Origin: Coprinopsis marcescibilis | Taxonomy: Eukaryota; Basidiomycota; Agaricomycetes; Agaricales; Psathyrellaceae | DNA: 34,808 nt | NCBI GenBank assembly: GCA_004369085.1 | Contig: ML210378.1 | Coordinates: forward strand, 8,489-43,296 | Direction: 5' to 3' | Part shown: positions 1-10,407 of the stretch, one piece after another | Layout of the letters: every line of letters starts with the position of its first letter | Position numbering within the stretch: the first letter of the stretch is position 1 | Position numbers and translations under genes: made by a program | The notes under the pieces: model-generated | Database searches by the model: none | What the model was told of the DNA's origin: nothing | What the model saw: only the letters and a program-made list of their open reading frames with translations

Positions 1-160
1 ATGAGGAGTGTACAAGGAGTGTACAAGGAGTGTATGAGGAGTGGATATATAGTGCATAAGCTGTGTTCATGTTGTGTCTGCACTGTGTCCATGTTGTATA
101 CAATATGTGTGCAAGGAGTGTACAAGGAGTGTACATACACCCATGGGCCAGTGTAAAGTA
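1..160 (+). mobile_element. Right terminus of a transposon with subterminal short repeats
   Basis: The block is built from repeated GGAGTGTACAAGGAGTGTA-type units and ends in CCATGGGCCAGTGTAAAGTA at 141-160. The same architecture and nearly the same last bases recur at 9663-9918 and again, with a different subterminal unit, near 13649. Immediately to the right, LINE sequence on the minus strand breaks off, so the block looks like the end of an element inserted into that LINE; the rest of it lies outside the window. A KDZ or CACTA-like DNA transposon is my guess from the company it keeps, not from a transposase seen here. Confidence 0.5.
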
Positions 161-2260
161 TTTGCAGGGTGTCAACATGCAAATAGTTACATGCTACGTT
201 GAAGGACAATACTCTAATTTCCCGGATGGTGTGACTCATTGGCCTACGTGCGGGGTGTTAGACTGGTTCTGGGAGTTAGCTCGGTGCTGACGTACCTCGG
301 CATATTGTCGCTTGATCCAATCCGAATTGAAGCGGTGGCCCCAGAAGGAGCATTTCATGCTATTAGCTGCATGGTTTCCCATGCAGTTAACGCATTGTAT
401 GTGCATACATGGCACCCCCATCGGTACCTGCGGTACCAGTGGGGTGGCATTCAGGTTCCTCTTGCAGCAGCCCGCCATTTGACGATGTTGTCCTTGTTCG
501 TGGGGGCCACTGCATTCAGGGCATGATAGTGCCTTGGCCGTACAGCCAGAGGCGGAGTGACCCCATCGCCAGCATTGCTGGCATAGGGCTGCTCTGGGGT
601 TGGCCTTGGCAGCCTGGATCTGGCACGTCTTGCCTCCCATGGAGACAAGTTGGCCAATGAGGGTCTTTGCCTTGGTGCCGGCAAGTGAGTCCCAGATATT
701 GAAGTACGCAGTACATGTAGTACTGTGTCTTGAGTTACGAACAAGCCTGGGTTGGCCCGTAAAGTATATGTTTTGCGCCAAGGGGGAGGCCTTGAGTGCG
801 TTTGCGACATCATCGGCAGTGGCAAGCATACTGTCCGCAATGTTCTTGAAGAATGGGACATCAACCACCTTAAGATAGGAGGTCGATGTTGGGAGCCCGA
901 CCCAGGTCTTGTCCTTGTGAGATGCAGGGCACACCTCCAAGACCTTGGCACAGATGATATCAATGTCCTTCGGGTTCACCACCAAAGTGGTTGAAAGTGA
1001 AAGGCCATCGTAGGCTAATTGCGAAGCAAGGACACGTGTGGTGCCGTTCGTGCGGGTGAGGGTGGCGTTGCAGCCTGCCATCAGGATGTTGACAGGAAAG
1101 CCAGTAGGGATGGCCTTCCCTTTGAACATGACAAGGACCTGCTTTCACAAGGGCCCTCGAGACGTGAAGGACGGAGTGGAGGTGGTCTTCTTCTTCTTCT
1201 TAGAAGGACCCTCCGCTTTCTGCTGTACCTCGAGGAGGCGCTTTGCAGTGAGATTTGGTGCTGCCTTAGCCAAATTGGCCAAGGAGGGACCTGCCGGGGC
1301 CTTCTTTGCAGCCGAAGCATACGAGGAGGACTGAGGCAGTGGGCGAGTTGCCTGATTTACTGGCAGTGGGGGGCCAGGGGTTGGGTGTTGGAATGGGACA
1401 ACTGGCTTCTTAGGTTGAGGCCTGCTGACCGGGTATGATGACTGTCCTTCCTTGGGTCGGGGAGGGGCAATCGTGGCATTGTCCTCCTCCATTGGGTCCT
1501 CCACTGGGGGGGATGAACGGGGGAGGGTAGAGTGCCTGGGGGGGCTCGGCCCCCTTGGGGCAAACGTGGGTCGAGAGGCGACAGGGATGCAGATGGTGAC
1601 ATCCTCATCTTCACTGAAACTTGTCTGGGAGGGACGGCGGATCTTCTGCCAGGCAGGCAGGTCCAAGGCAGTGGCAAAGTCCTTAAGGGCTTTCTGGATG
1701 AGCAACAGATCCCATAAGGGGTAGTTGTCAGGAAATTCGTTGCACGTCCGCAAAAGGGACGTGACAGTCTCGGGGGCTAAGGTGGCAGCTTCAAAATCCT
1801 CCTCCACTGTCACAGGCTCCAGTGTCAGGCTAAGGAAGATGGGGTGTTGCCCATGTGTGGAGGGGGTGGCATCCCTCATCTCGAGGTCCGTGCTCCCCTG
1901 TGGGGTTGATTGCCTTGAGGGGCTGTCCTCAGAGGCAGATCGTCGTCCACCCACCCTTGAGGGGGTCCTTGAGGGGGGGGCGGGGGGCGGGGGTGTCGGC
2001 TACGTATCATTGCCACGTGGGAGTGATCGAGCTCCTGGACTGGCTCAACAATGAGCCAGGCCTGGAGCCAGAGGAAACCAAGGCCAACTGGTCATCAGAT
2101 GATGGGGCTGGTGGTACTGTTGCTGGAGCCGAGCTCCATTGAGAATTCGTAGCATCAGACACCCGCGATCGGCCCACCCTGGGGCCTTCTCTGTTGGAAG
2201 ACATGGGCAGTATGTGCCACTTGTCATGTTGTTACCACCCGATTGACTATCAGGCAAGGG
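161..2260 (-). mobile_element. LINE (non-LTR retrotransposon), 5' part with ORF1 and start of ORF2
   Basis: On the minus strand a gag-like ORF1 is followed directly by the first codons of an ORF2 endonuclease (IRVLSFNVACNYLHVDTL at about 165-220), the usual beginning of an APE-type nuclease in fungal LINEs. The element stops at about 160, where a DNA-transposon terminus begins. Its 5' end lies somewhere between 2205 and 2340, next to copia integrase sequence; I cannot place that junction exactly. The order ORF1 then ORF2 with an endonuclease points to a Tad1-like clade, which is an inference. Confidence 0.7.
236..2204 (-). pseudogene. LINE ORF1, gag-like zinc-knuckle protein, broken
   Basis: The reading starts at an ATG (MSSNREGP) and is rich in Pro and Ser for its first half. 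It carries a basic KKKKK stretch, then a gag-like region, and near the C-terminus cysteine clusters of the CCHC knuckle type: CQQCWRWGHSASGC, CPECSGPHEQGQHRQMAGC and CVNCMGNHAANSMKC. Such proteins bind LINE RNA in the ribonucleoprotein particle. The frame shifts once in the G-rich run near 1970-2000. A single in-frame TGA follows RGPL at about 1145, and the same frame resumes at once with KQVLVMFKG, so the break is probably a CGA to TGA change. Restored length would be about 650 residues. Confidence 0.7.
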
Positions 2261-2392
2261 CCTCACCTAGGGAGGGGGAAATGGGTAGAGGAGTACCAAG
2301 GTTCCAATGGGTGTTGGTGGTGGTAACGGGAAAAGAAGCGCTGCATTGGTAGGCAGTCCAGACCCGGATTTGAGCAGCCAGAGCATCCACCC

Positions 2393-2408
2393 ACAAAGAT
2401 AGAGGCGG
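2393..2408 (+). repeat. 16-bp target-site duplication, left copy
   Basis: ACAAAGATAGAGGCGG here is repeated exactly at 4801-4816, directly after the poly-A tail of the inserted LINE. Outside both copies the flanking sequence is copia integrase in the same minus-strand frame, so the pair marks one insertion event. Confidence 0.9.
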
Positions 2409-3326
2409 GAGAAGACAAGTGTGGTGGCCTTTGACATTGCGCAGTTCTTCCCCTCCATCAACCACAAGATGCTTTTGGCAATCTTACGCCTCCAGGGGTT
2501 CTCACCACTATTGGTGAATCTCTTTGAGACATATCTGGTAAAGTGGTTCACATTGTATCGATGGAACAACTTCCAATCACAGCCGATGCAGGCAGATACT
2601 GGGGTAGGCCAAGACAGCGCCCTATCTCCAGTTCTATCGGCTCAGTTTGTAGCCCCAGTCATGAGGTTATACAAAATCTGGGCAGCAAGGGATGGTCCCC
2701 GGACCACCCTCCTGTCTTACATTGATGATGGCACTGTGGCCGCACAGTCCAAATCAGTTACAGGGAACAATTTAGTCCTCCAGAAGGCCTATGTCATTCT
2801 CTTTCCATTGTTTACCGCAGTCGGTCTAGAGCTTGAGCACAGCAAGACTGAACTGTTTCATTTTGACAGGGCCCACAAGCCAGAGAACCCGGCCCTGGAC
2901 CTGGGCTATGCTCCTTACACAGGAGACACGCCGCTCACACCCAAGATGTACTGGCGATTTCTTGGGTTCTACTTTGATCAGAAACTGCTCTTCAACGAGC
3001 ATGTCTGGTTCTACTCCACCAAGGCGCTCACCACAGTGATGGCGATGCGCATGCTGGGAAACTCAATGTGGGGTCTGTCCCCGCTTCACAAAAGACTCTT
3101 GTACTGAACGTGTGTGCTTCTCATAGTCACATATGGGTATAGGTTATGGTTCTTTGATAGCGCCCGATACAAGGGCACCCTAAAACATTTCCGAACCATG
3201 CAGCGGCAAGCCGCTCTGTGGATTGTGGGTACATTTAAGACCTCTCCAACAGGGGGGGTCGAAGCTCTGGCTGGGCTGATCCCCGTCCACCTCCATCTAA
3301 GGAAGCTGAGAGATTGATCCATCTAT
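2409..3326 (+). pseudogene. LINE ORF2 reverse transcriptase fragment
   Basis: The open stretch reads straight in from the truncation point (EKTSVVAFDIAQFFPSIN) with the first catalytic Asp in AFDIAQFF. The second and third Asp lie in LLSYIDDGTV, the YxDD box of reverse transcriptases. The region before the box (DTGVGQDSALSPVLSAQF) matches the LINE pattern Q-G-x-x-L-S-P, with the Gly replaced by Asp. A TGA stop after KRLLY at 3105 interrupts the thumb, after which the same frame goes on (TCVLLIVTYGYRLWFFDSAR). The copy cannot make a full ORF2, since it lacks the endonuclease and the N-terminal part of the polymerase. Confidence 0.85.
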
Positions 3327-3422
3327 AGGGTGGCGACTCTCTCAGCAACCCACCCAACTAGGTCGCTCTTGGGACAAAGTTACTGAAAGGATGCCGAGTC
3401 CCACAAGCTGTCTCTTGCATGG

Positions 3423-4251
3423 ATGCCATCCAAGCAGGCGGATAAAGTGCGGAGCACCATCACGGAGATTCAAAAGCGTCTCCCCAAACTCACCAAGCTG
3501 TTCGACCCCACTGCGGAAGAGAACCAGCCCGGTGTCCATCTGACGGACCACATTGCCTTTGATGAGTTCGTGCCCCCCAGGGAGCTGAGCGAGAGAAAGG
3601 AGGCTCTCAAGGAGAGGGAGCAGATACTAGAATCTAAGTTCACCATGGTGAACGAGATCCCAAATGCATACATCGCAGCGACCAATGCCACGGTCCCCCA
3701 GGAAGTACGGCACCAGGCCATTGCTGGCTACATGATGCACTCTAGCGGCAGGATGGTCACCAAGGCCAAATTTGCTGCAGGTAGAGTCACAGCCCCAGAT
3801 GCTGAGCTCTATGCCTTATGTGTGGCAATCATCCGAATGATTCAGTTCGATGATTGCAACATGATCATGATTTTCACCAATCACATCGCAGCCGCCAAGC
3901 ATGCCATGGACCCCTCATTGCCTCAAGACCTCACTTGATAGCGTCCACCAAGCAGTCGCAAAATCTTGCATTGATTCTTGGATATCCAAGTTTCAACATA
4001 CATCTTACCGGGGCAAGCACTTCCTCCAAATGGGGGACATGCAAGACCAGCCTCTCAAGCCAAGTGTCCTCAAAGGGGGCACTTGGCTGTCGTTTACTGC
4101 CACCGAGTCCCTAGCGACAATGGCAAGGATGGCAAGATGCATCCTCAGGCATGCTCTGCTGGGCGAATACCACGCCCGGTTCAACATCGATGGAGAAATC
4201 CAATGCAGATGTGGGACCTTCATTGAGACCCGCACCCATCTTTTTGGCTGA
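3423..4251 (+). pseudogene. LINE ORF2 RNase H and C-terminal zinc knuckle, broken
   Basis: The segment at 3423-3938 aligns by eye to the RNase H domain that follows reverse transcriptase in fungal LINEs: YIAATNATVP, then DAELYALCVAI, then IFTNHIAAAKHAM. In active enzymes the first and third motifs carry catalytic Asp; here both are Asn, while the Glu of DAELYAL is kept. Each Asn codon follows ACC, so each change fits CpG to CpA. A shift to another frame near 3905 leads to a C-terminal part with CRCGTFIETRTHLFG, the remains of a Cys/His knuckle typical of ORF2 ends, then a stop. Confidence 0.75.
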
Positions 4252-4800
4252 TGCAGCTTTACGCAGCACGGCAAAACCAATTCTCCCAGACATCTGGGGG
4301 AGCTCATGGACTTTCTTTGGGCGAATCCTAGGACTTTCGCCTTTGAAGTCCCTTCCGAGGGGATCGGATGATTTTGTTGGCAGCCCCGAGTTGGGTGACA
4401 GGGTGGAGTGGGGTTAGGCTCCTGTGAGGCCAGATGATTTCTCTGTGGGTGGCAGCATGCTTCAGTGCTGTTCGCTGTCTGCTAGGAGGCCCGATGGAGG
4501 TGTGTGGACCAGCGGTCAGCTCCAGACCAAAGGTATTGGTGCGGGGGTGTGGACACCCTGTGCTGCCCCATTAGCCCCAGTAGGGCTGCTGACGATTGAC
4601 AGCACATCTGCCGCGCCTACCAGTGCGGAGCTTTCTGAGCTTTCGTCCAGGGGGAGGCTTGTATATCAAATGGTGGGGGAAGACCCACTTATTCCAAGTC
4701 CTATGGCATGGCGTAGTGTACTGCATACTGTGCTTAGTTAGATAGGGACCGGGCTGCGACTGAGCCCCAGTACAAATAAATTGATGATTTAAAAAAAAAA

Positions 4801-4816
4801 ACAAAGATAGAGGCGG
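4801..4816 (+). repeat. 16-bp target-site duplication, right copy
   Basis: Exact second copy of ACAAAGATAGAGGCGG (see 2393-2408). It directly follows the LINE poly-A tract and leads back into copia integrase sequence on the minus strand. Confidence 0.9.
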
Positions 4817-5770
4817 ATTTGCTTTACTGAGCATGGCTGTAATGTCATTGTCCATGGTCCTGTTCCCTCTCTCTGCATCTCCATTCTGCTGGGGCCTATT
4901 CCTGGTGGTGTGGTGCCGTTCTATGCCTGCATTGATGCAAAACTGCTTGAATGCATTGGGCATGTACTCCCCTCCCTTGTCATCATGCAGGGCCTTGATC
5001 TTGTGGCCAGTCTGAGTCTCTGCCCATGCCTTGTAGGCCTTGAAAGCTTCAAATGCATCACTTTTTTGCTTCAGAGGGCTAGCAATCCTAAATCGAGTTG
5101 CTGAGTCAATGAAGACTATCCAATAGTGATACCCCTGCCTTGAGGACACTGACAGAGGCCCATGGAGGTCGGTATGGACAAGTTCAAGAGGTGTAGAGTT
5201 GGTATGGCCAGTACTGGGGAAGGATCCAGAGTGCATCTTGCCAGCCAAGCAGGGCTCACAGATGGGATCAGGTTTTGCAGTTGATGTAAGCGTCAGACCA
5301 GTCCCCAGATTACCAGAGATGAGCTTCTTGATGTCCACGACGTTGTGGTGGCAAAGGCAACGGTGAAGGAGCAATAGATCAAGAGGGAGAGTTGAAGCGA
5401 GCGCAGCAGCTTCAGGAGGAACTATGGTGCCATCTAAAACAGCAGAGAATGAAAGAGTGATGCTTGCAGTGAACAGGAGGCCCTCAGGGTGACTGAAGCG
5501 AAAGGAGGATGATGTAATTGTGATGGTATAGCCTTTGGAAAGAGTGAGGTACAGGCAGGACAGCAGATTGCTTTGCAAATCTGGTACATGAAGTACTCTA
5601 GTCAACTCTACAGCCCTAGCAACCTTCTTTCCTCCCAACACAGGCTCAAATACCATGGAGCCAACCCCAGCTGTATAAACAATGCTGTGGTCAGCCAGAT
5701 GAACAGGAATGCACAGGGGCTTGTAATCCCTTAGCCAATGACCATGGGGAGTCGTGAGCAGTGGCACCTG
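4817..5770 (-). pseudogene. Copia pol: protease tail, GAG-pre-integrase and integrase
   Basis: After the frameshift near 5760 the frame gives TPHGHWLRDYKPL of the protease tail, then the His/Cys zinc region (LLHRCLCHHNVV followed by CEPCLAGKMH). The integrase core follows with its three acidic positions: HTDLHGP, LHDDKGGEY and NGDAERGNRT. The middle motif is usually DNGGEY, so DDKGGEY is a variant. The frame ends at the LINE insertion with MLSKANPPLSL and picks up on the far side of the insert as PPLSLWVDALAAQ, so the integrase was open when the LINE landed. The polyprotein would cut and insert the element's cDNA into the host genome. Confidence 0.85.
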
Positions 5771-6804
5771 TGTCTGGGATCCAATGGAAGTCAGCATTGA
5801 GCTGGAGGGGTTGGGAAGGGTTGCTAGGACCAGAGGAATGCACTGTAGCACTGCCTGTCAACTCTACTGTGGCCTGGGAGGCAGAGGAGCTGCTGGGGGT
5901 GGAGGAGGATGTGTTGGCCAATGATTTGGGCCTTTGGTCACATTCTGACCATCGTTTTGTCACGTTTTCTTGCGCACGTTGCTGAGCACGCTGGTACGCA
6001 TAGCACCTATCTGTTTGGTGGCCAGCAACACCGCAGAAACCACAGGAGGGGCTGTTTGACAAGCTGGAGGCCATGGAGGCAAGTGTGACGCTTGGAGTGT
6101 CATTTGCGCAATGGCGACGCTGTGTTTCCTCCGTTATGAAGGCCTGGTGGATGGCGGTGCGATCCAGCTTCTCCAGGAGCAAAAGAGAGCTTGTGAAGGT
6201 CAAACACTCCTCTGGGAGCGCCCTAATGAGTGCCATAGAGGCCAGCTCACTGTCCAGAGCTCCCAGATTGAACTCCTTGGGCCGAACATTGCAAATTTGT
6301 TGCATTAGGTTGTCCACCCTGTTGATGAGGGCCTGCAGGGATTCGTTTTTGCCTCTTCTGACCAAAAAAAGGTTGTCATAGGCGTTGAATCGAGCCCCAG
6401 GCTTCTTCTGGATGAATATGTCCTCCAGGGCCTTCCACATGGCACAGGGATCGTCCTTGATGCCAGAAACATGGATCTTTTGGTCAGGCTCCACCATGAG
6501 CCAGAGCTAGCCAGCAGCTCTGTCAGCCTTGGTCTCCCAGATGTCCAGAGTGGCCTCGTATTCACCCTGTGACGTAGGGCAATGCAGGGGCTTGTACTGA
6601 GCTGGTGGACAAAGTTTCAGCTGATTCTGGCATGGTTTGGCTGCCTCTTGAAGTAGTTGATGATTTTGGAGGCACAGGACGAGGTGAGGAGCCAGAGACC
6701 AGCCTCCAGAGGCCTTGGGAGCGAAACCAGGCCTCCATGTCACCAGCCCAGCTGTTATAGTTGGTGTGGCCGAGTTTTGCGAAGGATGGTGATGACGAGG
6801 ACAT
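5691..6804 (-). pseudogene. Copia gag with zinc knuckle and protease, broken
   Basis: The likely start is the ATG at 6804, giving SFAKLGHTNYNSWAGDMEAW, a usual opening of copia gag proteins. Further on are a knuckle of the form CX2CX4HX4C (CGFCGVAGHQTDRC, near 6010-6050), a Ser/Thr-rich linker and the aspartic protease motif WIPDTGATAH near 5770-5800. The frame changes once near 6600, is stopped by a TAG at about 6507 after KADRAAG, and shifts again just after the protease active site. Gag forms the virus-like particle and the protease releases the parts of the polyprotein. Confidence 0.8.
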
Positions 6805-6947
6805 GGTGTAGTGACAAGAACAGTAGCGACATACGACGAATGAAGAATGGGAGCAAATGGATGCAAGCAAAGCGCAGGAGAGCAAAAATGAGTTGAGTTC
6901 TGTTGTTGACAGTGACTTGGTGTGTTGCTTGTTGTTAAAGCAGCCCA

Positions 6948-6959
6948 GGGCCCATAACC
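6948..6959 (-). promoter_or_regulatory. Copia primer-binding site, half-tRNA initiator-Met type
   Basis: On the element's sense strand GGTTATGGGCCC follows the LTR directly. It is complementary to GGGCCCAUAACC, the anticodon arm of eukaryotic initiator Met tRNA. Copia-type elements are known to prime from such an internal tRNA fragment. The match fixes the inner edge of the LTR. Confidence 0.75.
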
Positions 6960-7142
6960 TGTTGAAATCAGGCAGCTGGTGGTAGACTGATGCTCTACAA
7001 GCGAGACTAGAGTCCTATAGTCAGGGAATGAACTGATATTGAGAGTATGGCTACATACCTGGAGTCCTATAGTCAGGGAATGAACTAAGGGACTCCAGAG
7101 CGAACTACATCAGTATATACAAGTCAGAAACTGATGCCAACA
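6960..7142 (-). repeat. Copia 5' LTR
   Basis: The segment starts TGTTG and ends CAACA on the plus strand, the short inverted ends expected of an LTR, and its inner edge touches the primer-binding site. Its length would be 183 bp. It contains a 25-bp direct repeat (GAGTCCTATAGTCAGGGAAT... at 7010-7034 and 7062-7086). The outer edge is inferred from the CAACA motif alone, because no second LTR is in the window. Confidence 0.55.
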
Positions 7143-7821
7143 GTCCATGTGTCCAAATGGAGACTATGTAATGTAAATATATCAAAAGGGATATAACTCA
7201 ACAAGTATTGAGAATAGTGTTAAAATAGAGCAATCACTGCTCTGGGCAGTGATTATTTAATCCTCAAAATCCGTGCTCAATGCAAAACTCCATGCTACCT
7301 ATTTGGTTGTCCGTTTATAGCCTTAAATAAATGAAATATAATCAGTTTCAAATCAACTGCTAATTTTAGGTGTCCCTTGGGTATTTTGTTTGTGAGAATG
7401 AATCACTTTGACCAAAAACAGTGTGAAGAACAGACAATAAAGATTCGAAATTTTAACAATAACATTGCTTCTGAGCCTTGCAAATGCACCTACAACATCT
7501 TTCATCTCCAGCCTATGAAAGGTATCATTTAGAAAATAGATATTGCAATGCCACAAATTCAACATTTTCTCCTATCATTGGATCATTGTTATAGCCTTGC
7601 AATATCTAGGATATTGAGCTTGAAATAGTGTTTGCATGCTGGATGTGCTCTTGAGGGTGCACTGAAGGAGGTGATGAGGAGGAGATGAGAAGAGCCACGA
7701 GGGCCAAAGGCATGCTACGATTTTGGTCACAAAGGAGAGAGACCCAGCACGGTTTGTGGGAATCAACTTTAAAGGCATATATTTGCTGAGGCATGTATAT
7801 AGTGACAATGGCGTAGTACAG
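7143..7821. other. AT-rich stretch without a recognisable gene
   Basis: No protein similarity, tRNA or clear repeat structure is visible. It lies between the copia LTR and the end of the Tnp2 pseudogene and may hold that element's 3' part. Confidence 0.5.
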
Positions 7822-9560
7822 GTTAGGCACACAAGAGAGAAACTACTAAGGCTACAGGTTGGCCATCCCAATTAATATCAAGTCTCGCAAAATGACAAGA
7901 AACACAGTCCAGCATAATCATTTCAAGTTCTCTGTAGTCTCAGCTATGAAGAAACATGTGAAGAAATGGGTATTCTTTGAAAGGGTCATGGGTAACTGTG
8001 ATCTTCTTCAACTGTTTAATGGCTAGGTAGGTTGACACTTGTCCTTGATCCTCTATCTGCGTGATGTAGCACACGAGGGCTGGATACTCTTGCTTAGTTT
8101 CACGGCATTTCATCATAACTTGGCTGTTTCCTCAATGTCTTGGCTGCACAGCATAGGTCAGGCCATCAATTGTGACATAAGAAGACAGAAGACCATGGTG
8201 TTGCTTGATCGACCGATTTCTCAGTGCTAAGATCAGCTCTCCAGGTAACAAAGTGGTGCGACCATCCCAAGTTTCCGAGTGCTCAACATCTTCCTCCAAT
8301 ACACTGCCCCCAGTTGCAGATGTGCCCAAAAGATTGGTAACAGCGACACCATTGTGGACTTGCGGATTTACAAGTTGTTTAAAGAATCCTTCTGAGTTTT
8401 TCATTGCAGGGGGGCAGTTGGACTTCTGTAGAAGCGATTGAAGGTTGCAGGTGCAGGTAAATGACTTCGCAATAGTTCCTTTGTACTCTGCTGGGAATCC
8501 ATTGAGTTAGAAAGTTGTAGGACGTATGTGTGGGGTGACTTACACAGTTTGTTGTTGGTTGGTATACACTGCAGCATGCCAATGATTCTTTCAAAGGGAA
8601 AGGTCCACCAACTATGGACAGGGCTGTACATGCAAAGATATTCTGAGAGATGAAATGCCATGTGATGATTAGGACGGAACTGATAGTTCAGGTAGAGATT
8701 CTTGACCCTATCGCAATACGCCTGGATATGTTGGAGATACAGTTCTGCCTTTCCTTCAGAAGTAGTATGCACAGTTGCAATGCTGACTGCCGAGAATAGT
8801 GACATCGTTATTTCCAGAACCTGTTGTCTACATATTATTGCGTCGGAAGCTGTTGGGCCGTTTCTTTGGTGTGCCCAAAGCCGAATGAGGGAAGCTGGGA
8901 GGTACACAGTTCCCAAAAGACGCCACTGGTCTGCCTTCAATTTGCCATGGCTTGCCTGTCTGAGGTTCTCAGGGATTTTTGAAGTCCAAGTTGGGGTTAT
9001 CATAGCCTTGATATTGGCTTGCAGTTCTGCCAAATCGTCTGCTGAAAAGTCAGGATGGATGGTGGGTTGCTCCTATTGTCTTGCACGCCAGTTGACTATG
9101 TCTGTACACAGCTTGAGTTTAATGAATGGCCTTCCGTGGACTGATGGCTGAGGGAGCCCAAGAGACTTGTGAACAAAATTCAAACATGAGAATGACCGTC
9201 GCTCAAAGTGCTTAACAACTGCCAAAAGATTTTCACCAATCTCCTCATTCAGCAGGCCCTTGAGCAAGCCTTTGAGGTACTCTATCATGGTTATTTCCTT
9301 GGGGGTAAACCCTAGCTCCCAGCCATGAGGAAATAAGATGTGCAGGACTTTCTCTGCTTCAGCTCTCAATTTGGAAGTTTCCTGAACACCGAGTCCAAGA
9401 ATGGTCATGCAGTGTGTGTGTGTACGAGGCCAAGGAGAAGGTTGTGCATTGCGTCAACAACTACAAAACGTGAAGGGTCGAAATAGGGTAGTTGAACACA
9501 AATAGCCAGCCAACTGTCAGCTAATTTATCTTTGTCCAGGCCACATTACATACAGCATGG
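7822..9560 (-). pseudogene. Tnp2-type transposase of a CACTA-like element, C-terminal half
   Basis: On the minus strand LPYFDPSRFVVVDAMHNLLLGL (9480-9545) is the hallmark box of basidiomycete Tnp2 transposases. It is followed by ADQWRLLGTVYLPASLIRLW, HMAFHLSEYL and WTFPFERIIGMLQ, all in the usual order. Towards the end, DCVSCHFARLDINWDGQP is the conserved tail of the family. A stop near 9073 after NWRARQ, further stops near 8400 and 8120, and at least one frameshift near 9410 break it. The N-terminal half with most of the catalytic core is missing. Tnp2 cuts and pastes CACTA elements; this copy is a relic. Confidence 0.75.
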
Positions 9561-9662
9561 AGTAACAGCCTGGTCTTGTCATGGTATTCCTGCATTGCAA
9601 CTCTAAGGCTCTTTTCCTGCAGACCTCAAGTTGAAACCCTCATAGTTTCATAGGCAGTATAA

Positions 9663-9918
9663 CACTATATGGGGAGTGTACACAGGGTGGATAAGGAGTA
9701 GATAAGGAGTGTATGAGGAGTGTACAAGCACAACATATACATACTGTGTCCACTTCTTGGATACTTTGTGGACACTATGGACACAACATGGACACAACAT
9801 GGAGACACAGTGGACACAACATGGAGACACAGTGGACACAACATGGAGACACAGTGGACACATTATGAGGAGTGTACAAGGAGTGTACACACACCTGTGG
9901 GCCAGTGTTAAGTGTAGG
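9663..9918. mobile_element. Short element made of subterminal repeats, CACTA-like left end
   Basis: The left edge reads CACTATATGGGGAGTGTACA. The right edge reads CTGTGGGCCAGTGTTAAGTG, whose reverse complement starts CACTTAACACTGG. Between them are GGAGTGTAYAAGGAG units and three exact 22-bp tandem copies (GGACACAACATGGAGACACA...) at 9790-9855. The right third matches the block at 1-160 almost base for base. It carries no gene and may be a non-autonomous element or a leftover terminus. I could not find a convincing target duplication. Confidence 0.5.
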
Positions 9919-9969
9919 AGGGAGCACTGAAGGAATTTTATCAGGAGGTCAAAGAGGAGAGAGGTTACA

Positions 9970-10281
9970 TTGACTTTCAGCAGGACGGCACATCAAGTCA
10001 TTGAGAAAAATCAACCACTTAGTGGTTCCATCAATTTGGAATTTCTCTTGTTGATCATCCTGCCCAATCTCTGGATTTAAATCCAATTGAGCCACTCTGG
10101 CATGATCTCAAGGAGATCATTCGAGCCCAGCATACTGTCAGTACCATAAATGACCTCAAGGCAGCTGCGCATGCAGCATGGGATGCTTTACCCATCGAAA
10201 CTGTCAACCAGCACATCTACCAGATGCCTGATTGTGTTCAGGCTGTCCTTGCTTCAAAGGGGGGTCACACTCAACTCTAAT
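9970..10281 (+). pseudogene. Tc1/mariner transposase, C-terminal fragment
   Basis: The reading FQQDGTSSH (second catalytic Asp) runs, after two stops, into PAQSLDLNPIEPLWHDLK, which holds the third acidic residue of the DDE triad. It ends with MPDCVQAVLASKGGHTQL and a stop, the standard tail of Tc1 transposases. Only this end is present; the DNA-binding half is missing. It is on the opposite strand to the CxC5 gene next to it and is not related to the better preserved Tc1 element at 13874. Confidence 0.75.
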
Positions 10282-10407
10282 TTATGTATATAGATCCTGT
10301 ACATGCCACATATGTTATACACAAGTCTCAAGGTGGCCAATAATACAGCTCAGCAGGAATCTTTGATTTAATGCAAAAACAAGGTGGTCTGGAGTGTGGG
10401 AATAAAT

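Larger units (their letters stand above)
2409..4800 (+). mobile_element. 5'-truncated LINE copy inserted in the copia integrase
   Basis: The insert begins inside the reverse transcriptase and ends in a run of A at 4791-4800, followed by a perfect 16-bp target duplication. This is the signature of target-primed reverse transcription with 5' truncation. It contains reverse transcriptase, RNase H and a C-terminal zinc-knuckle remnant in order, then about 500 bp of 3' untranslated sequence. Orientation is opposite to both the copia host and the other LINE copy at 161-2260. Confidence 0.9.
2340..7142 (-). mobile_element. Ty1/copia LTR retrotransposon, 5' LTR to integrase, interrupted
   Basis: Reading on the minus strand from 7142: an LTR, a primer-binding site, gag with zinc knuckle, protease, the GAG-pre-integrase zinc region and the integrase core, in the protease-integrase order that defines Ty1/copia. 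The integrase is split by the LINE at 2409-4800 and continues to about 2340, where it meets the other LINE. Reverse transcriptase, RNase H and the 3' LTR are absent from the window. Several frameshifts and a stop show that the copy is dead. Confidence 0.85.

Noticed and set aside
2267..2569. A 100-residue minus-strand frame crossing the LINE insertion point
   Set aside because: Its first half is the antisense of LINE reverse transcriptase; only the short copia remnant (2340-2408) is meaningful.
236..4251. A single LINE with 5' inversion (twin priming), since ORF1 and ORF2 face away from each other
   Set aside because: The 16-bp target duplication encloses only 2409-4800, and copia integrase lies between ORF1 and the left duplicate. 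Two separate insertions explain this better.
9790..9855. CRISPR-like array
   Set aside because: The 22-bp units are contiguous without spacers and the sequence is from a fungal nucleus.
9648..9930. Open frames in all directions over the repeat block (Cys/Val- or Thr/His-rich)
   Set aside because: They are translations of tandem repeats without stop codons and carry no protein signal.
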